A stretch of 64,000 nucleotides of DNA from Sva-07 sp963752815 (GTDB lineage Bacteria > Actinomycetota > Acidimicrobiia > Acidimicrobiales > Ilumatobacteraceae), in NCBI GenBank assembly GCA_963752815.1, contig CAVVZI010000015.1:992001-1056000 (forward strand). Reading direction: 5' to 3'. This document shows, piece after piece, positions 48,853-58,056 of the stretch (its first letter is position 1; each line of letters starts with the position of its first letter). Below the pieces are notes generated by a model. The model was not told the origin of the DNA. It saw only the letters and a program-made list of their open reading frames with translations, and did no database searches. The position numbers and the translations under genes were made by a program.

Positions 48853-49802
48853 GCGAACTCAAGGTTCGGGATCTCGTGGTCGAGTTCGTCCACGACGGCT
48901 ACGCCGTGCGGCCGCTCGACGGCCTGTCGTTCGACGCGCCCGCCGGTGAACTGGTCGTGCTCCTCGGGCCGTCGGGATGCGGCAAGACGACGTTGTTGTC
49001 GTGCCTCGGCGGCATCCTCACCCCGACGTCGGGGACCATCCAGCTCGGCGACCTCGACGTCACGGCCCTGCGTCGCAGCGAACTCGAGGCGTACCGCCGC
49101 GACCACGTGGGCTTCGTGTTCCAGGCCTTCAACCTGATCCCGTCGCTGTCGGCGCGGGAGAACATCGCCCTGCCGATGGTGCTCATCGGACACGACCGGA
49201 AGGCGTCGTACGAACGTGCCGATGAACTGCTGGCGATCGTCGGGCTGACCGATCGGGCCAACCACAAGCCGGCCAAGCTGTCCGGCGGCCAACAGCAGCG
49301 AGTCGCGGTGGCCCGCGGTCTCGGACACGACCCACCGCTCCTGCTCGCCGACGAACCGACCGCCAACCTCGACCACATCCAGGCCGAGACGATCATCCGC
49401 CTCTTGCAGCAGCTGCGGTCCGAGGGGCGTTCGATCGTCGTGTCGACGCACGACGCCAGGCTCGTGCCGATCGCCGATCGGATCGTGCACCTGGTCCCGC
49501 ACAATGCGCAGGGCGAGCAACCCGCTCATCAGCTGACGGTCGCCGCCGGCGAGTCGGTGTTCGAACAAGGGGATCGGTCCGACCTGGTGTATGTGATCGA
49601 GTCGGGCGAGATCGACGTCGTGCGGGTGCTCGCCGACGGTGACGAAGAGCTCCTCAACCGGATCGGAGCAGGCCAGTACTTCGGCGAGCTCGGCCCGTTC
49701 CTCGGGTTCCCCCGGTCGGCGTCGGCGCGCGCCCATTCCGAGGTGACGCTCACCGCCTACAGCGCGAAGGAGTTCCGCGAGAAGGTCCTCCATCGCACCT
49801 GA
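48849..49802 (+). CDS. ABC ATPase with fused C-terminal cNMP-binding domain
   Basis: 317 residues. Residues 1-220 are a LolD/MacB-type ATPase: Walker A GPSGCGKTTLL, signature LSGGQQQRVAVARGL, Walker B LLLADEPTANLD and switch His in VSTHDARL. Residues about 228-317 form a cyclic-nucleotide-binding domain (FEQGDRSDLVYVIESGEI; FGELGPFLGFPRSASARA) with Glu and Arg intact. A cNMP domain on an ABC exporter ATPase is unusual. The operon context gives it the same regulatory ligand as the patatin two genes upstream. Confidence 0.88.
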   Translation: MSELKVRDLVVEFVHDGYAVRPLDGLSFDAPAGELVVLLGPSGCGKTTLLSCLGGILTPTSGTIQLGDLDVTALRRSELEAYRRDHVGFVFQAFNLIPSLSARENIALPMVLIGHDRKASYERADELLAIVGLTDRANHKPAKLSGGQQQRVAVARGLGHDPPLLLADEPTANLDHIQAETIIRLLQQLRSEGRSIVVSTHDARLVPIADRIVHLVPHNAQGEQPAHQLTVAAGESVFEQGDRSDLVYVIESGEIDVVRVLADGDEELLNRIGAGQYFGELGPFLGFPRSASARAHSEVTLTAYSAKEFREKVLHRT

Positions 49803-49828
49803 GGGGTTCCCGAGCGGCACAATGCGAC

Positions 49829-51214
49829 ATGGACATGACGAGCCCGTCCGCGCAGGGGGTGGACGCCGCCGGGATCACGGCGTTCGTCGAGGCGATCGAT
49901 CGCGACCCGCGAATCGAGCCGCACGGATTGATCATCCAGCGACACGGCCGCCGCATCGCCGAGGGCTACTGGGCGCCGCACACCCGTGGCCAGGCCCGCC
50001 TCGTCTACTCGCTCAGCAAGTCGTTCACGGGCACGGCCCTCGCCCTGGCGCTTGATCGGGGTCTGCTGTCGCTGGACGACTTGGTGAGCGATCACCTGCC
50101 GGAACTGTTCGAGCACGCCGATGCCAGGACGCGACGGATGCGAATTCGCCACATCGCGTCGATGTCGACCGGCCACGATCGTGAGACGTTGCTCGAAGCA
50201 GGGGCGATCGATCGGGACGACCCCGTCCGGGGCTTCTTCGCCATTCCTCCAGACGCCGAGCCCGGCACGCTGTTCGCCTACAACCAGCCGCCGGTGCTCG
50301 CGCTCGCCCGGGTCCTCGAGCGCCTCGCGGGGCAGCGTCTCATCGACCAACTGCGACCCGACGTTCTCGACCCGCTCGGTGTCGGAGAGTTCCGGTGGGC
50401 CCGGACGGCGGCCGGTGGCGATGTCGGATTCTCCGGCGTGTACACCGATCTCGATGCCGTGGCCCGCCTCGGTCAGCTGTATCTCGACGATGGCGTGTGG
50501 GACGGCCGCCGACTCCTTCCCGCCGGCTGGGTCGGCGCGGCCTCCGCGGTGCAGGTGGCCAACCCCGAGCGTGAGGATCCCGACTGGCAGCAGGGCTACG
50601 GCTTCCAGCTGTGGATGTCGCGCCACGGCTACCGCGGCGACGGCGCCTTCGGTCAGTACATGGTCGTGCTCCCCGAACTCGATGCGGTGGTCGCGATGTT
50701 CTCGTGTACCGAGCCGATGCAGGTCGTCCTCGACGCGATGTGGGAGCACCTGCTTCCGGCGATGCACGCCGACGAGCTGCCGCCGAGCCCTGCCGACGAC
50801 GTGCTGGCCCGGCGGCTGGCGACGCTCACACTGCCGACCGTCGCCGAGCGGCGAGGCGGCGGCGCGCCCGATCCGCCGGCGATGACCTTCCGTCGTGCGG
50901 CTGGCGTTCCGTCGCATTCGACGGTGACGGCGGTCGAGACGAACGGCCGGTCGATGATCGTCCGGGAGGGCGACGCGTCCATCGAGGTCCCGTTGACCGA
51001 GGGCTGGTCCCGCGGCGATTCGTCGCTGGCCGCCAGCGCGAGCCGGCTGTCCGACGGACGGCTCGCGGTCGACGTGGCGTTCCTCGCCACCCCGCATCGG
51101 TTGGAGATCGAACTCGACCCGTCGACCGCCACCTTCGTCGCCCGCTGGCCGTTCGTTCCGCTGTTCGGCGCCGGCCTGGGTCCGCAGCTCCACTCGATGC
51201 GGCCGCCGGATTGA
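49829..51214 (+). CDS. Serine hydrolase of the class C beta-lactamase family
   Basis: 461 residues with no signal peptide. Ser-x-x-Lys active-site motif SLSKSFTG near residue 55, then the Tyr motif AYNQPPVLA. A C-terminal beta-rich domain follows from about 310. Family members are esterases or peptidases rather than true lactamases. It lies 27 bases after the ABC ATPase, so it may belong to the same transcript. Confidence 0.85.
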   Translation: MDMTSPSAQGVDAAGITAFVEAIDRDPRIEPHGLIIQRHGRRIAEGYWAPHTRGQARLVYSLSKSFTGTALALALDRGLLSLDDLVSDHLPELFEHADARTRRMRIRHIASMSTGHDRETLLEAGAIDRDDPVRGFFAIPPDAEPGTLFAYNQPPVLALARVLERLAGQRLIDQLRPDVLDPLGVGEFRWARTAAGGDVGFSGVYTDLDAVARLGQLYLDDGVWDGRRLLPAGWVGAASAVQVANPEREDPDWQQGYGFQLWMSRHGYRGDGAFGQYMVVLPELDAVVAMFSCTEPMQVVLDAMWEHLLPAMHADELPPSPADDVLARRLATLTLPTVAERRGGGAPDPPAMTFRRAAGVPSHSTVTAVETNGRSMIVREGDASIEVPLTEGWSRGDSSLAASASRLSDGRLAVDVAFLATPHRLEIELDPSTATFVARWPFVPLFGAGLGPQLHSMRPPD

Positions 51215-51314
51215 CAACGACGTCGGCGTGCCGGTCTGCGCCCCGTACGATGGCGAACCGCAATGCGGCTCGGCAACGTCCACCGCGGTTTCCTCCGCGA
51301 GCGGCGCCGACCCG

Positions 51315-51389
51315 GCCTCTCTAGCTCAATGGTAGAGCAGTGGACTTTTAATCCATTGGTTCAGGGTTCGAGCCCCTGGGGAGGCACCA
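51315..51389 (+). tRNA. tRNA-Lys (anticodon UUU)
   Basis: 75 bases including encoded CCA. Acceptor GCCTCTC pairs with GGGAGGC; D-arm AGCTCAATGGTAGAGC; anticodon loop CTTTTAA with TTT flanked by TGGA and TCCA; T-arm CAGGGTTCGAGCCCCTG. Standard class I cloverleaf with a short variable loop. The anticodon reads AAA/AAG. Confidence 0.95.
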
Positions 51390-51658
51390 GGTCAAGGGGG
51401 GTTTCTCTGGTCGATTCTCGACGCAGAGGTGACCAACCGGGTGACCAACGCTAAATCGGCTCGACCGCGGTCCGCGATTCGGCCGGCCGCGATCCCGGCC
51501 TTGCGCTGCGTTCCCGCCGCGGAATGCCGGTTGGACAAGCGGAGCGTCGGCGAGTAGGCGACGGCGTACATCCAGGAAGGTCGCATCGACGACGCCCGAC
51601 GATCGAGCGAGGGAGCGGTCGATCACCGTCCACGTCGCGATCCGCACCTCAGGATCGG
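51390..51658. other. Gene-free region downstream of tRNA-Lys
   Basis: This 269-base stretch contains no gene I can support. It holds the short direct repeat GGTGACCAAC (two copies, around 51430-51450) and no complete copy of the tRNA 3' end, so an attachment site cannot be shown. Short minus-strand open frames here look spurious. Confidence 0.4.
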
Positions 51659-52078
51659 TCAGTTCCAGGGATTGAGGATGTCGAGGTTGTCGAAGCGCTG
51701 GAAGTCCTTGAGGTCTCGGGTGACGACGGTCATGTCGTGGACCAATGCGGTAGCGCCGATGAGGGCATCGCGGAATGGCGCTGGATCTGGGACGTGCAAG
51801 GCAGCGGCGCGACGCGCCACTTTGTCGTCGACCGCAATCACTCGATTCTCGAATGCTGCGGTCACGCTCTGGTCGAGCCACTCACGAAGCAGCGCTCCCT
51901 GTGCGGGATCGGAGCGCTCCATGAGGAGCACGCCGTGCTCGAGTTCGTGGATCGTGATTGCGGAGATGAACAGCGAAGCAGACGGCACGTGTTCGGCCCA
52001 ATTGGCAACACCGGGGTTCGCTTTGCCGGTTCGCACCTTGCGAAGTTCGGACACGACGTTCGTGTCAAGCACGAACAT
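51659..52078 (-). CDS. VapC-like PIN-domain toxin
   Basis: 139 residues. The PIN domain acidic residues appear as FVLDTNVVSEL, AITIHELEHGV, DPAPFRDALIGATAL and VVTRDLKDFQRF. These four sites bind Mg for ribonuclease action. It starts at ATG 52078, overlapping the stop of the antitoxin gene by one base (TGATG). Toxin-antitoxin function follows from this pairing. Confidence 0.88.
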   Translation of the reverse strand: MFVLDTNVVSELRKVRTGKANPGVANWAEHVPSASLFISAITIHELEHGVLLMERSDPAQGALLREWLDQSVTAAFENRVIAVDDKVARRAAALHVPDPAPFRDALIGATALVHDMTVVTRDLKDFQRFDNLDILNPWN

Positions 52079-52329
52079 CACTCGAACGTTGCGGGTCGTG
52101 CCGGGTCCGGGTGCTTGGGAGCAACGAACTCGATGTCAGCGACTCCTTCGGGTTGGGCGAGCAGTTCGAGTGCCCGATGAGTTCCGATGAGGTGCTCGTA
52201 GGAGTCGAACGTCAGCAGCACATGTGCGGGTCGGCCTCGATCGGTGATGTACACCGGGCCTGCCTCGGCTGCCTTCTTTGCGCGGCTGGTGTCCTGGTTG
52301 AACTCTCGGCTACTCATCTGTGTGGTCAT
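52078..52329 (-). CDS. Phd/YefM-type antitoxin (VapB-like)
   Basis: 83 residues from ATG 52329, preceded by GGAGG. The N-terminus MSSREFNQDTSRAKKAAEAG and PVYITDRGRPAHVLLTFDSYEHL is typical of Phd/YefM antitoxins, which bind DNA through the N-terminus and neutralise the toxin with the C-terminus. It lies directly upstream of, and is coupled to, the PIN-domain toxin. Confidence 0.87.
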   Translation of the reverse strand: MTTQMSSREFNQDTSRAKKAAEAGPVYITDRGRPAHVLLTFDSYEHLIGTHRALELLAQPEGVADIEFVAPKHPDPARPATFE

Positions 52330-52339
52330 TGCGCCTCCA

Positions 52340-52357
52340 TGTAGGTACATCTCTACA
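52340..52357. promoter_or_regulatory. Candidate antitoxin operator
   Basis: The 18-base sequence TGTAGGTACATCTCTACA has 5-base inverted ends (TGTAG and CTACA) and lies 11 bases upstream of the antitoxin ATG on the minus strand, over the ribosome site and presumed promoter. Autoregulation by the toxin-antitoxin complex is expected. No strong promoter match supports it. Confidence 0.45.
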
Positions 52358-52538
52358 ATAGTGCGAGGCGTGTCGGGCCTGCAACCCCCTGACCAGCCTC
52401 GACCGGCGTGCTGCAACCCACGGGCCGCGGACGATCTGCGGTACGCGCGGCGCTGCGCGCGATACCGTCGCGGCGAATGGCGAATGACGAGAGCGAGCGC
52501 CTCGCCGTGGACGCGGCCGGTGATCCACGGACATCAGC

Positions 52539-53872
52539 TTGAAAGCGCTGAGCGCCGAGCGCCGTCTCCTGATCCTGCTCCTGTGCGCGCCGCTGCTCGG
52601 GTTCATCGGTGTCATGGCCGCGTATGCCGTTCCGAATGCACGGATCGCCGACCACCTCATCGATGCCGAGGGCGCCGGCATCCTCAGCTATGCGTCCCAT
52701 CCGGGGCCGACGCCGCTCGGCACGGAGGCTGCCCACTACACGGAGTGCACGACGTTCTCACTGGGTCTTGCCGACGTTCCCGGCGAGGACTTCGTCGCCA
52801 ACGCCCTGCTGGGTACGACGTACACCGGGTGTGAGCGGCTCGGCGCGGCGCTGGACGAGTACGGCGCGAGCGGGGAACTGCCATCCGGCTACTCCTACCT
52901 TCGCTACTGGCACGGCTACAGCGTCATCACCCGACCGGGTCTCGGGCTGTTCGGGGTTGCCGGCACGCGCTGGCTCGCGTTCACCTTCATCGCGGTTGCG
53001 GTCGGGGGGATGGGTGCTGCGGTGTGGCGTTCGTTCGGCACGGCGCCCGCCGTGCTCCTCGTCGCACCCACGCTGCTCACGACCGACGTGGTGATCGGGA
53101 GCCTGTCGGCGTCCACGGCGATGGGAACGGGCAGCGCCTGGGTGGCCGGCTGGTTGTCGTTCCTCCTGGTGAAGAATCGGCCCGCCTGGCGCCGGGCAGC
53201 GCTCGCGGCCGCGCTGGCCGGTGCCCTCACCGCCTACCTCGACCTGATGACGACGATGCCCGGTTCGTACGCCCTCACGGTCGCCGGGGCGACGCTCGGC
53301 GCGATGGCTGCGGGAGTTCCAACGGCGGAGCGAGGGCTGTGGCGGGTCAGTGCCGCGGCCGCCGGCGGCTGGGCGATCGGATTGGCCGGGATGTGGGCCT
53401 CGAAATGGCTCATCGCGTCGTTGTTCGTCGGGCTTTCGACAGTGATGGACGCGGTGACGGACCAGATCGGGTTTCGTCTCTCTTCGGGCACCAACGGCGT
53501 CAGCGATTCGCGGGTACGCGGTCTGACGATCAACGTCGAACGGTGGTGGGACCAGCCGCTCACGCCGTGGGTGGTGTTCGGGACGCTCGCCGCAGTCGCC
53601 GTCGGCACTGATCAGGTGGCGACGCTCGAAGGGCGACAGTCGGATCGATCGGCGTCTGTTGCGCGATCGTCGCTGTGCCCGTGGTGAGCTGGTATCTGGC
53701 GCTGAACAATCACAGCCAGATCCACCCTCAGCTCGTCTACCGCTCGCTGCCGATCGCCTTCGGAGCCGTGGCCGCCCTGGTGGTGGCCGCATCGAGGGGC
53801 CCGATCGACCATGCGCGGAGCTCCGTCGAGGGACCATCGGACGTGTTCGTCGCTGACGAACACGCTTTCTAG
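52539..53872 (+). CDS. Polytopic membrane protein, unknown (one indel)
   Basis: About 444 residues after one missing base near 53640. At least eight hydrophobic segments, starting LLILLLCAPLLGFIGVMAAYA. Between spans 1 and 2 is a soluble segment with ECTTFSLGLAD and GYSYLRYWHGYSVITRPGL, resembling extracytoplasmic loops of glycosyltransferase-like membrane proteins. The C-terminus after correction continues CAIVAVPVVSWYLALNNHSQIHPQLVYRSLPIAF. Starts at TTG 52539 in the absence of a better codon. I do not recognise the family. Confidence 0.6.
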
Positions 53873-53971
53873 CGTCCTGAGCCGACGCTGCGATTGGTAG
53901 CGGATTGTCGGTCCCCATGTTGTGACCTTCGGCCCTCGGAAGTCCGGGTGAATCGCCGCAACAATCAACGT

Positions 53972-54394
53972 ATGTCTCCGTCCCATCGACCTCTCGTCAG
54001 AGTCAGGCGTGCGCTCCTGCTCACAGGCGCCGCCGCCATGGGCGTGACCGTGCTGGCCTCCTGTGGGAATGACTCCTCCAGTGCAGCTGCAGATGACGCA
54101 ACCGTCCTCGAAGTGAACCTCGGGCGGTTCGTGCTCGAGCCGGCGGTACTCGAGGCGCCCGCCGGAGATCTTGTGCTGCAGATCACGAACACCGATCCCG
54201 AAATGGTGCACGACTTCGTCGTCCATGGAAAGGGAACGAAGCCTCTCGCTCCAGGCGAGTCGCAGACGTTGAAGATCCCTGACGTCGAAGCAGGTCAGTA
54301 CCGGATGTGGTGCGACATGCCCGGTCACGCCGCGGCCGGTCAGACCGGAACGCTGGTCGTCAATCCGGCCCCGGAGCCACTACCGACGTACTGA
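53972..54394 (+). CDS. Cupredoxin-like lipoprotein
   Basis: 140 residues from ATG 53972. Lipobox VLASC near residue 26, then a plastocyanin/azurin-like domain with copper-ligand candidates His in MVHDFVVHG, Cys in MWCDMPGH and the following His. The usual Met three or four residues later is replaced by Gln (AAAGQTG). The axial ligand change may lower redox potential, as in Met-to-Gln stellacyanin-type sites. It is anchored to the outer membrane face as a small electron-transfer or copper-storage protein. Confidence 0.85.
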   Translation: MSPSHRPLVRVRRALLLTGAAAMGVTVLASCGNDSSSAAADDATVLEVNLGRFVLEPAVLEAPAGDLVLQITNTDPEMVHDFVVHGKGTKPLAPGESQTLKIPDVEAGQYRMWCDMPGHAAAGQTGTLVVNPAPEPLPTY

Positions 54395-54411
54395 GTCGAG
54401 ACCACCGCGTC

Positions 54412-56216
54412 TCACGCCTTGCGGAACTGTCGGTTGGCGAGCCACCCGAAGGTGGCGATGATGCCGATCGACCACGCGATCGAAGTGACGATGTCGTTGG
54501 TGTCGCTGGTGCCATTGGCGAGGCCTCGAACCGCTTCGATCGTCACGTTCACCGGCTGGTGGCGGGCGAAGCCCTGCACGGCGCCGTTCATCGTCTCGAT
54601 CGGGACCCAGGCACTGGAGAGGTAGACGAACAACAGCACCGGCGCGAACCCGATGAAGTTGGCTGCTTGCGGATCCTTCACGGCGAGTCCTGCCGCGGCG
54701 AACACCCAGGTTGCGGCGTACCCGAAGAGCAGGGCGATGCCGAGCGCGGCAGCACCGCTGGCCAGCCCACCGTCGAGTCGGAAGCCGATCGCGAATCCGG
54801 CGGCGACCATGACGGCGGCGGCGAGCGCGTTGCGGGCGAGGTCGGCGGTGGTCCGACCCGTGAGCACGGAGATCTGGGCCATGGGCAGGCTGCGGAATCG
54901 GTCGATGATCCCGTCGCGGAGGTCGGTGGCCAGCCCCACTCCGGTGGCGCCGGCCGCGAGGGTGACCTGCATGACCAGGACACCGGGGAGCAGGAACTGG
55001 ATGTAGTCCTGGCCGATGACGGTCTCGACCAGATCGCCGAACACGGCGGCGAGGCCGAGCACGAACATCACCGGCATCACCGCGGCGAAGAAGAGGGACT
55101 CGGGGGTGCGCAGGAGGCGCTTCCAGTCGCGGCCGACGACGACGGCGATGTCACGCGACGTCGATCGGGTCGTGACGGGGCGGGACCGAACGGGCGTCGC
55201 GCTCCCATCGACTCTGACGGAGGATGCGTTGCCGTCGTCGCGTTCGATCGCCGTGCCGGTGAGGGTGAGGAACACCTCTTCCAAGCTCGGCATCCGCAAG
55301 GCGAACTCGCTCGGTTCGGTCTGCGCGTCGTACAGACTCCGGGCTGCCTCGGCGGCGGCGTGGATCCCGTCGGTGGTGGCCGCCGTCATCCGCCGCCCCT
55401 CCCGGTCCGGTTGGACGTCGAACCCGGCGGTGCAGAGCGCCTTCGCCGCGGCATCGAGGTCCTCGGCATCGACGCCGACGTCGAGGACCTGACCGCCGAT
55501 CCGGCGTCGCAAGGTCTGGGGACGATCGTCGGCGATCACTTCACCGTTGTCGAGCACGATCACGCGGTCCGCGAGCCGCTCGATCTCCTCGAGGTTCTGG
55601 CTCGTGATGAGCACGCCCGTGCCGCGCCTCGCGATGTCGGCGATGAGGTCCCACAGTTCCAGACGGCTGCGCGGGTCGAGGCCGGTGGTGGGTTCGTCGA
55701 GCAGCAGCAACGATGGTTCGCCGATCAGGGTCGCCCCGAGGTCGAGGCGGCGGCGCATCCCGCCCGAGTACGTGCTCACCCGGCGATCCGCCGCCTCGGT
55801 GAGGCCGATCAGCACGAGCAGCTCGTCGGCACGAGCACGGCAGTCGCTCGCCGAGATCCCGTACAGACGACCGATCAGCACCAGGTTCTCGCGACCGGTG
55901 AGCAGCTCGTCCACCGACGCGAACTGACCAGCGAGCCCGAGATGAGCCCGAACCTCCGCTGCCGACGTGGAGGCGTTCGCCCCGCACACCAGGACACGTG
56001 CCCGTCGTCGGGCTCGATGAGCGTCGCGACGATGCGCACGAGGGTGGTCTTGCCGGCACCGTTCGGGCCGAGCAGCCCCACCACTTCGCCGGCGTGGACC
56101 TCCAGATCCACCCCGCGTAGCGCGTCGACATCGCCGTACGTGTGGGCGAGTCGGTGCACCTCGAGCACCGGCTCGGTGGCGTTTGCTTTGCAAGACTCGA
56201 CGATGCGGTCGGACAT
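54412..56216 (-). CDS. ABC-2 exporter: fused ATPase-permease (one indel)
   Basis: 601 residues after restoring one base near 55995. The N-terminal ATPase (about 1-250) has Walker A GPNGAGKTTLV, signature YSGGMRRRLDL, Walker B LLLLDEPTTGLD and His in LITSQNLEE-type switch (Gln in place of the usual His). The C-terminal ABC-2 permease (about 350-601) has six spans and the VSxxR-like DRFRSLPMA stretch. This is the DrrA-DrrB type, fused in one chain. Divergent from a TetR gene and governed by the palindrome between them. Confidence 0.85.
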
Positions 56217-56238
56217 GGAGTGCCCCCTCGACTCTTTG

Positions 56239-56254
56239 TAGTACGATCGTACTA
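56239..56254. promoter_or_regulatory. TetR operator between divergent genes
   Basis: A perfect 16-base palindrome TAGTACGATCGTACTA centred between the ABC exporter (starts 56216, minus) and the TetR gene (starts 56273, plus). The gap is 56 bases, so occupancy would block both promoters. This is the standard arrangement for local TetR control of an exporter. Confidence 0.82.
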
Positions 56255-56272
56255 TAACGAACGGAGACGGAG

Positions 56273-56871
56273 ATGCCAAGAGTCGTCGACCACGACGAAC
56301 GCCGCCGCCAGATCGCTCGAGTGGTCAGCGACATCGCCGCCGAGCGCGGCCTCAGCGACGTCAGTTTTCGCGAGGTGGCGGGCCGAGCCGGGGTATCGGT
56401 CTCCCTCGTCCAGCACTACTTCGGCGACAAGGCCAATCTGCTCAAGACCACGCTCGAGATCCAGTCGGAGATCATGAGCGCCCACGTCGCCGAGCGACTG
56501 GCCGACCTCGGCGCCGATCCCGAACCGATCGACATCCTGCGCGGCGTCGCCCGAGCGTTCCTGCCGATCGACGACGTGAGCCGACGCTCGATGCTCGTCT
56601 ACCACGGATTCGCGGCGGCCGCCCTCACCGACCCGGCGCTCCGGGACAGCGACATGTTCACCAACGGTCGAGTCCTGATCGGCGTCTTCGCCGCGCAACT
56701 CGCGCAGATCGGCACCGACGATGCCCGCGGCGACCGTTGATCCCGAAACCGAAGCGACCGGCCTGCTGTCGATGTTGCTCGGACTGTCGATCGCCGTCCT
56801 TCTCGAACAGACGAGCGCCGACCGACGCGATCGCCGTGGTGGACGCCCACCTCGACCGATTCGACAACTGA
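56273..56871 (+). CDS. TetR-family repressor (two indels)
   Basis: About 198 residues after removing single bases near 56731 and 56830. The N-terminal HTH is ERGLSDVSFREVAGRAGVSVSLVQHYFGDKANLLKTTL. The C-terminal ligand domain ends ATGLLSMLLGLSIAVLLEQTSADDAIAVVDAHLDRF. The uncorrected frame would remove the last third of the ligand domain. It probably senses the exporter substrate and binds the palindrome just upstream. Confidence 0.9.
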
Positions 56872-56904
56872 CGCTCGTCGAACGCCAGCGCGGGGGTGGG
56901 GGAG

Positions 56905-57561
56905 TCAGACCCCGAAGGCGGCGTTCCGGACGGTCTCGATGTCGTCGTCGTTGCCCAGCAGCTCGACGTCGGCCTGCGCCTGGCGCCCGTAGACGAACAT
57001 CACGAGTTCGCCGATGGCCCCCCGCACCGAGACCGAGGGGACGGCCTTGTTGCCGATGACCGGGGGCGTTGACGGCGTGCCGTCGACCGTCGGTTCCAGC
57101 ACCACGCCGACCTTCGAGGGGCGCGTGAGGAGCCGGGCCATGCGCGTGATCATCTTCGTGAGGGCCACCGTCACGGATGGATCGAGCTCCCGCGCTGACC
57201 ACTCGCCGCCGGCGCGCCGGACGTCTTCGTGATGCACGAAGAATTCACCGGTGTTGACGAGCTTGTCGACCGCCGTGATGCGCATCGGGTTCCACACCGG
57301 TGGACCGGAGCGGACGGTCTCGACGAGTTCGGTCCATTCGGTGGCGGCGATCGACGCCTGCACCTTCGCCGCATGGTCGGAAAACGCCGAGATCATGATG
57401 CCGGCCGCACCGTCGAGGCGACGCTCCCGCATCGCGAGGTGTGCCGCAAGGTCACGCGTCGTCCATTCACCGCAGAGCGTGGGGGCATCCGGGCCGACCT
57501 CGAGGAACAGGTCGCAGAGCGCCTGACGTTCGACTTGCGCCGGGTTGGAGGCCGTGGTCAT
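56905..57561 (-). CDS. TIGR03085-family metal-binding protein
   Basis: 218 residues of a DinB/mycothiol-isomerase-like four-helix fold: PTLCGEWTTRDLAAHLAMRERRLDG, EFFVHHEDVRRA with the metal-type His pair, and a C-terminal domain starting VSVRGAIGELVMFVYG. Such proteins may use mycothiol or a divalent metal. The TIGR03086-like half of the fusion at 4250-5275 is distantly related. ATG 57561. Confidence 0.82.
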   Translation of the reverse strand: MTTASNPAQVERQALCDLFLEVGPDAPTLCGEWTTRDLAAHLAMRERRLDGAAGIMISAFSDHAAKVQASIAATEWTELVETVRSGPPVWNPMRITAVDKLVNTGEFFVHHEDVRRAGGEWSARELDPSVTVALTKMITRMARLLTRPSKVGVVLEPTVDGTPSTPPVIGNKAVPSVSVRGAIGELVMFVYGRQAQADVELLGNDDDIETVRNAAFGV

Positions 57562-57651
57562 CGCGTCACGGTACTCGCGATGCCGCAGGCCCTGACGTGA
57601 TCTCAACTTCCGGGAAACGAGGATGAAACACTCGTCGCCCAATGTTGGGCG

Positions 57652-57975
57652 GTGGCCTCTGAGACGATGGTGTTGCAGTTGGCCGACCACACGGTCGTGG
57701 TCGAGCGCGGATCGTTGACGGTCGACGCCGGTGCGTCCTCGCGCCTGCCCGAGCGCGAGCGGGTGCTCCTCGAAGCCCTCGCCGAGCGACCCGGCGCGGT
57801 CGTGTCGAAGCGAGCATTGCTGCGCCGCGTGTGGGGACCTGGCGAAACCGACGAACATGTCGTCGAGGTGACGATCGCCAGATTGCGGCAGCGGCTGGGT
57901 GTCGCCGGCGCGGGCATCGAAACCGTGATCCGGCGGGGCTACCGGCTGCGGTCGGCGGCGTCGATCCCTCGCTGA
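57652..57975 (+). CDS. Stand-alone OmpR/PhoB-type winged-helix protein
   Basis: 107 residues from GTG 57652. The C-terminal effector fold of response regulators is present (LPERERVLLEALAERPGAVVSKRALLRRVWG, VVEVTIARLRQRLG, GIETVIRRGYRL), but there is no receiver domain. It resembles the DNA-binding domain often fused to uroporphyrinogen-III synthase in actinobacteria; here it stands alone. Regulates unknown genes. Confidence 0.8.
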   Translation: MASETMVLQLADHTVVVERGSLTVDAGASSRLPERERVLLEALAERPGAVVSKRALLRRVWGPGETDEHVVEVTIARLRQRLGVAGAGIETVIRRGYRLRSAASIPR

Positions 57976-58056
57976 CCGCGGAGTCACGCCTCATCCGGGT
58001 TGCGCACGAGGGCCGTCAGGGTCAACGATGGTCGGCATGACCGATCGGCACCGTCC

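Noticed and set aside
51392..51586. Integrase remnant downstream of tRNA-Lys
   Set aside because: The short minus-strand frame has no catalytic Arg-His-Arg-Tyr pattern and there is no second copy of the tRNA 3' end; position alone is not enough.
57652..57975. Truncated response regulator whose receiver domain was lost to an indel
   Set aside because: No receiver sequence occurs in any frame upstream; the gap to the previous gene start is only about 90 bases.
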